Assembly: GCA_963169635.1 (NCBI GenBank)
Contig: CAUJDL010000041.1
Coordinates: 1-64,000, forward strand
Length of the DNA: 64,000 nucleotides
Origin: Bacteroidota bacterium
GTDB lineage: Bacteria; Bacteroidota; Bacteroidia; Chitinophagales; Chitinophagaceae
Direction of reading: 5' to 3'
Positions 63,301-64,000 of the stretch are shown here, piece by piece. The position numbers and the translations under genes are program-made. The notes below the pieces were generated by a model that worked only from the letters and a program-made list of their open reading frames with translations, was not told where the DNA came from and made no database searches. How positions within the stretch are numbered: position 1 is the first letter of the stretch; each line of letters starts with the position of its first letter.

Positions 63301-63520
63301 ATTTATAGAACCCGTAGATGATATTTATAAAGTAGAAGAAGTAATAATAACACCAGAAGCTATAACAACTGTAACACAACAAATAAAAGATACATGGCAA
63401 CAAATACAAGCCAAAGATTTTAAAAAAGGTTGTGGTAAAAAAGATTGTGAATGGTGCAATTTTGTAAAAACAAATAATTTAGCTGTTGCCTTACATTTAG
63501 TAGAAGAAGAGGAAGAATAA
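60395..63520 (+). CDS. UvrD-like helicase fused to a RecB-family nuclease
   Basis: 1041 residues. Superfamily 1 helicase motifs: I LVNAGPGTGKTQIL (about residue 40), II VLVDEFQDTSRSQ (about 272), III VVGDADQSIYSFQDA, IV YRST, V HSSKGSEYDYVFI, VI EESRRLFYVAVTRAK. The C-terminal ~250 residues are a PD-(D/E)xK nuclease with FGSAVHYALE, GKFDKLEF and VVDYKTGK. Cys in YLSCPIKF and CGKKDCEWC could hold a 4Fe-4S cluster as in AddB. It likely acts in double-strand break processing or defence. No AddA or AddB partner is adjacent. Confidence 0.9.
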   Translation: MATQEKLLAQFQENYNSLNTEQKLAVDTIEGPVLVNAGPGTGKTQILSTRIGNILLNTDTDPHQILCLTYTDNGAVEMRKRLLKIIGTAAYNVRIHTFHSFCNEVIQENLTYFGKLNLEPISELEEIELFYQLIDNIPTDNPLKRHTGKVYYEKQRLKNLFSIMKKEAWSPEYMKDCIEKYIVELPTKEGFFYKKKYKDKNAGDPKEAAIQTAKEEMEKLKAAVDLFPVFNEMMSERGRYNFEDMILWVLKAFDTNSNMLLNYQERFLYVLVDEFQDTSRSQNLLLQQLTSYWDTPNLFVVGDADQSIYSFQDANVQNIISFREKYLNTITQINLINNYRSTQKILDAAHGLIINNTQRIALNDVALTASNTNVVNKATTINIFEYPNISQEAIDVAITIENLITKNNVAGKDIAVIYRNHAQVDELATILEQKQIAVNTKKEVNILQLPIIKNIIDILIWIDKEKEIPYSADETLFKILHSNFFQISSLEIAKQVTIVNEKNKIRGEEKTSLRKWLNEQANADLFKQTENTIYATAQILENLIKESSNCTLQQLFEKLIQSTGILKFIMQSPEMPWLMQVIATFFNYIKDETKRNPELTLTSLLKNISLLNNNLLSIPLTKISATNNGVNFITAHSSKGSEYDYVFIIGCTDNVWDKINNTKNNFKLPDNLVGNNSIATDLEESRRLFYVAVTRAKTNLYITYSLKGNTTKANIASKFVEEIAAAENITKENRNIEDANILATYTLVQLQAKAQPEIELIEDAYLNKILETYTLSVTHLNNYLSCPIKFYFQNFIKVPGAKNEHIVFGSAVHYALEILFKEMKDNNDTFPSEEKFVNNFLWYMYNNREAFTKESYILRTAYGKKILPAYYQTHIQQWNKIVAIEKAARNIIVHNIPLNGKFDKLEFNGTQVRVVDYKTGKHENAIKKLVAPNEKEPNGGDYWRQAVFYKILIDNDKTNNWQAVSTVFEFIEPVDDIYKVEEVIITPEAITTVTQQIKDTWQQIQAKDFKKGCGKKDCEWCNFVKTNNLAVALHLVEEEEE

Positions 63521-63593
63521 TATTATGATTTTTATTGCACTCAATGCAATTATGTTTGCACAATAAATTATTTTAATAGACTTATTTTTTTGT

Positions 63594-64000
63594 ATGAAAA
63601 AAAGTATATCGCAGATTATTGTATTGTTGTTAATTTTTGTAATTACAGAAATAAGTCAAACAGGTTGTGCAAATATGATTCCTCCAAGTGGTGGAGCAAA
63701 AGATACTATTCCACCAACATTATTAACTGCTGTACCAAAAGATTCATCTATAAATATAAAAGGCAATAAAATTGTTTTAACGTTTAATGAATATATAGAA
63801 GTAAAAGATGTTACTAATAATTTAATAGTATCGCCTTTACCTAAGAATAATCCTGTAGTAGATTATAAGTTAAAAACTATTACTATTAAATTAAGAGATA
63901 GCTTAGAGCCCAATACTACTTACTCTTTTAATTTTGGTAATAGTATTGTAGATGTAAACGAAAGCAACCCAGCACAAAATTTTACTTATGTTTTTTCTAC
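63594..64000 (+). CDS. Ig-like domain lipoprotein, 3' end outside window
   Basis: 136 residues are visible before the window ends; it is not in the ORF track. ATG at 63594 encodes MKKSISQIIVLLLIFVITEISQTGC with a lipobox TGC and a mature start CANMIPPSGGAKDTIPPTL. An SbsA-like Ig domain follows (VLTFNEYIEVKDVTNNLIVSP, LRDSLEPNTTYSFNFGNSIVDVNE). This is a common Bacteroidota family of outer-membrane-associated lipoproteins of unknown role. It follows the helicase-nuclease gene. Confidence 0.85.
   Translation, partial: MKKSISQIIVLLLIFVITEISQTGCANMIPPSGGAKDTIPPTLLTAVPKDSSINIKGNKIVLTFNEYIEVKDVTNNLIVSPLPKNNPVVDYKLKTITIKLRDSLEPNTTYSFNFGNSIVDVNESNPAQNFTYVFS

Noticed and set aside
1-64000. CRISPR arrays or insertion sequences
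   Set aside because: No series of regularly spaced direct repeats and no transposase or integrase genes were found on either strand.

Overview
The window is about 64 kb of AT-rich, gene-dense chromosome from a member of the Bacteroidota, most likely a Chitinophagaceae-type bacterium. The supporting signs are: type IX secretion C-terminal sorting domains on a surface protein and on a decayed remnant; many promoters that fit the phylum's -7 consensus TAnnTTTG, several with TTTG or TTG near -33; few Shine-Dalgarno sequences; typical phylum families (BamA-like protein with POTRA domains, SurA/PpiD-like foldase, UMF1-type MFS, TonB-C small proteins, an Ig-like lipoprotein starting CANMIPPSGG); and an EF-P of the MATTSDISRGM type. 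The assignment is inference from protein style, because no 16S gene is present.

Layout. 0-6.2 kb: sensor kinase (5' cut by the window), OppC-type permease, GT2 glycosyltransferase, BamA/TamA-like outer-membrane protein, YqeY, CvpA. 6.2-6.9 kb is a gene-free, AT-rich stretch with several hairpins. 6.9-13.5 kb: M20 dipeptidase, EamA transporter, an Nramp transporter fused to a universal stress domain, an MBL hydrolase and a UMF1 MFS. 13.5-15.8 kb is a disturbed locus: a type IX secreted protein split by a G10 homopolymer, carrying a palindromic insertion, next to a decayed sorting-domain remnant and a small lipoprotein. 15.8-31 kb is mainly housekeeping: uppP, mutL, pyrG, persulfide-dioxygenase-like MBL/rhodanese, ssb, efp, uvrA, LOG protein, a trans-sulfuration PLP enzyme, rnhB, heme A synthase. 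31.1-33.7 kb is a three-gene MboI/DpnII-like restriction-modification operon. 33.8-49.9 kb: membrane patatin, PfkB kinase, S1/P1 nuclease, mnmG, ybeY, gmk, ppiD-like foldase, nadA, mutS, a PIN toxin-antitoxin pair, prfA and tRNA-Pro(UGG). 50-57.5 kb is the most distinctive region: two tandem exported astacin-type metalloproteases followed by a 1594-residue exported protein with beta-propeller repeats and a C-terminal caspase domain. 57.5-64 kb: acyl-CoA dehydrogenase with its MarR regulator, a TonB-C protein, a UvrD-like helicase fused to a RecB-type nuclease, and the start of an Ig-like lipoprotein.

Functional themes are DNA repair and genome defence (mutL, mutS, uvrA, ssb, rnhB, helicase-nuclease, R-M system, PIN module), envelope biogenesis (BamA-like, UppP, PpiD-like, CvpA) and exported proteolysis. 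Most operons are short, and many genes are arranged convergently with gaps of a few bases or small overlaps. Hairpin terminators repeatedly show a C.A mismatch on the plus strand that becomes a G.U wobble on the minus strand, which identifies the strand they serve.
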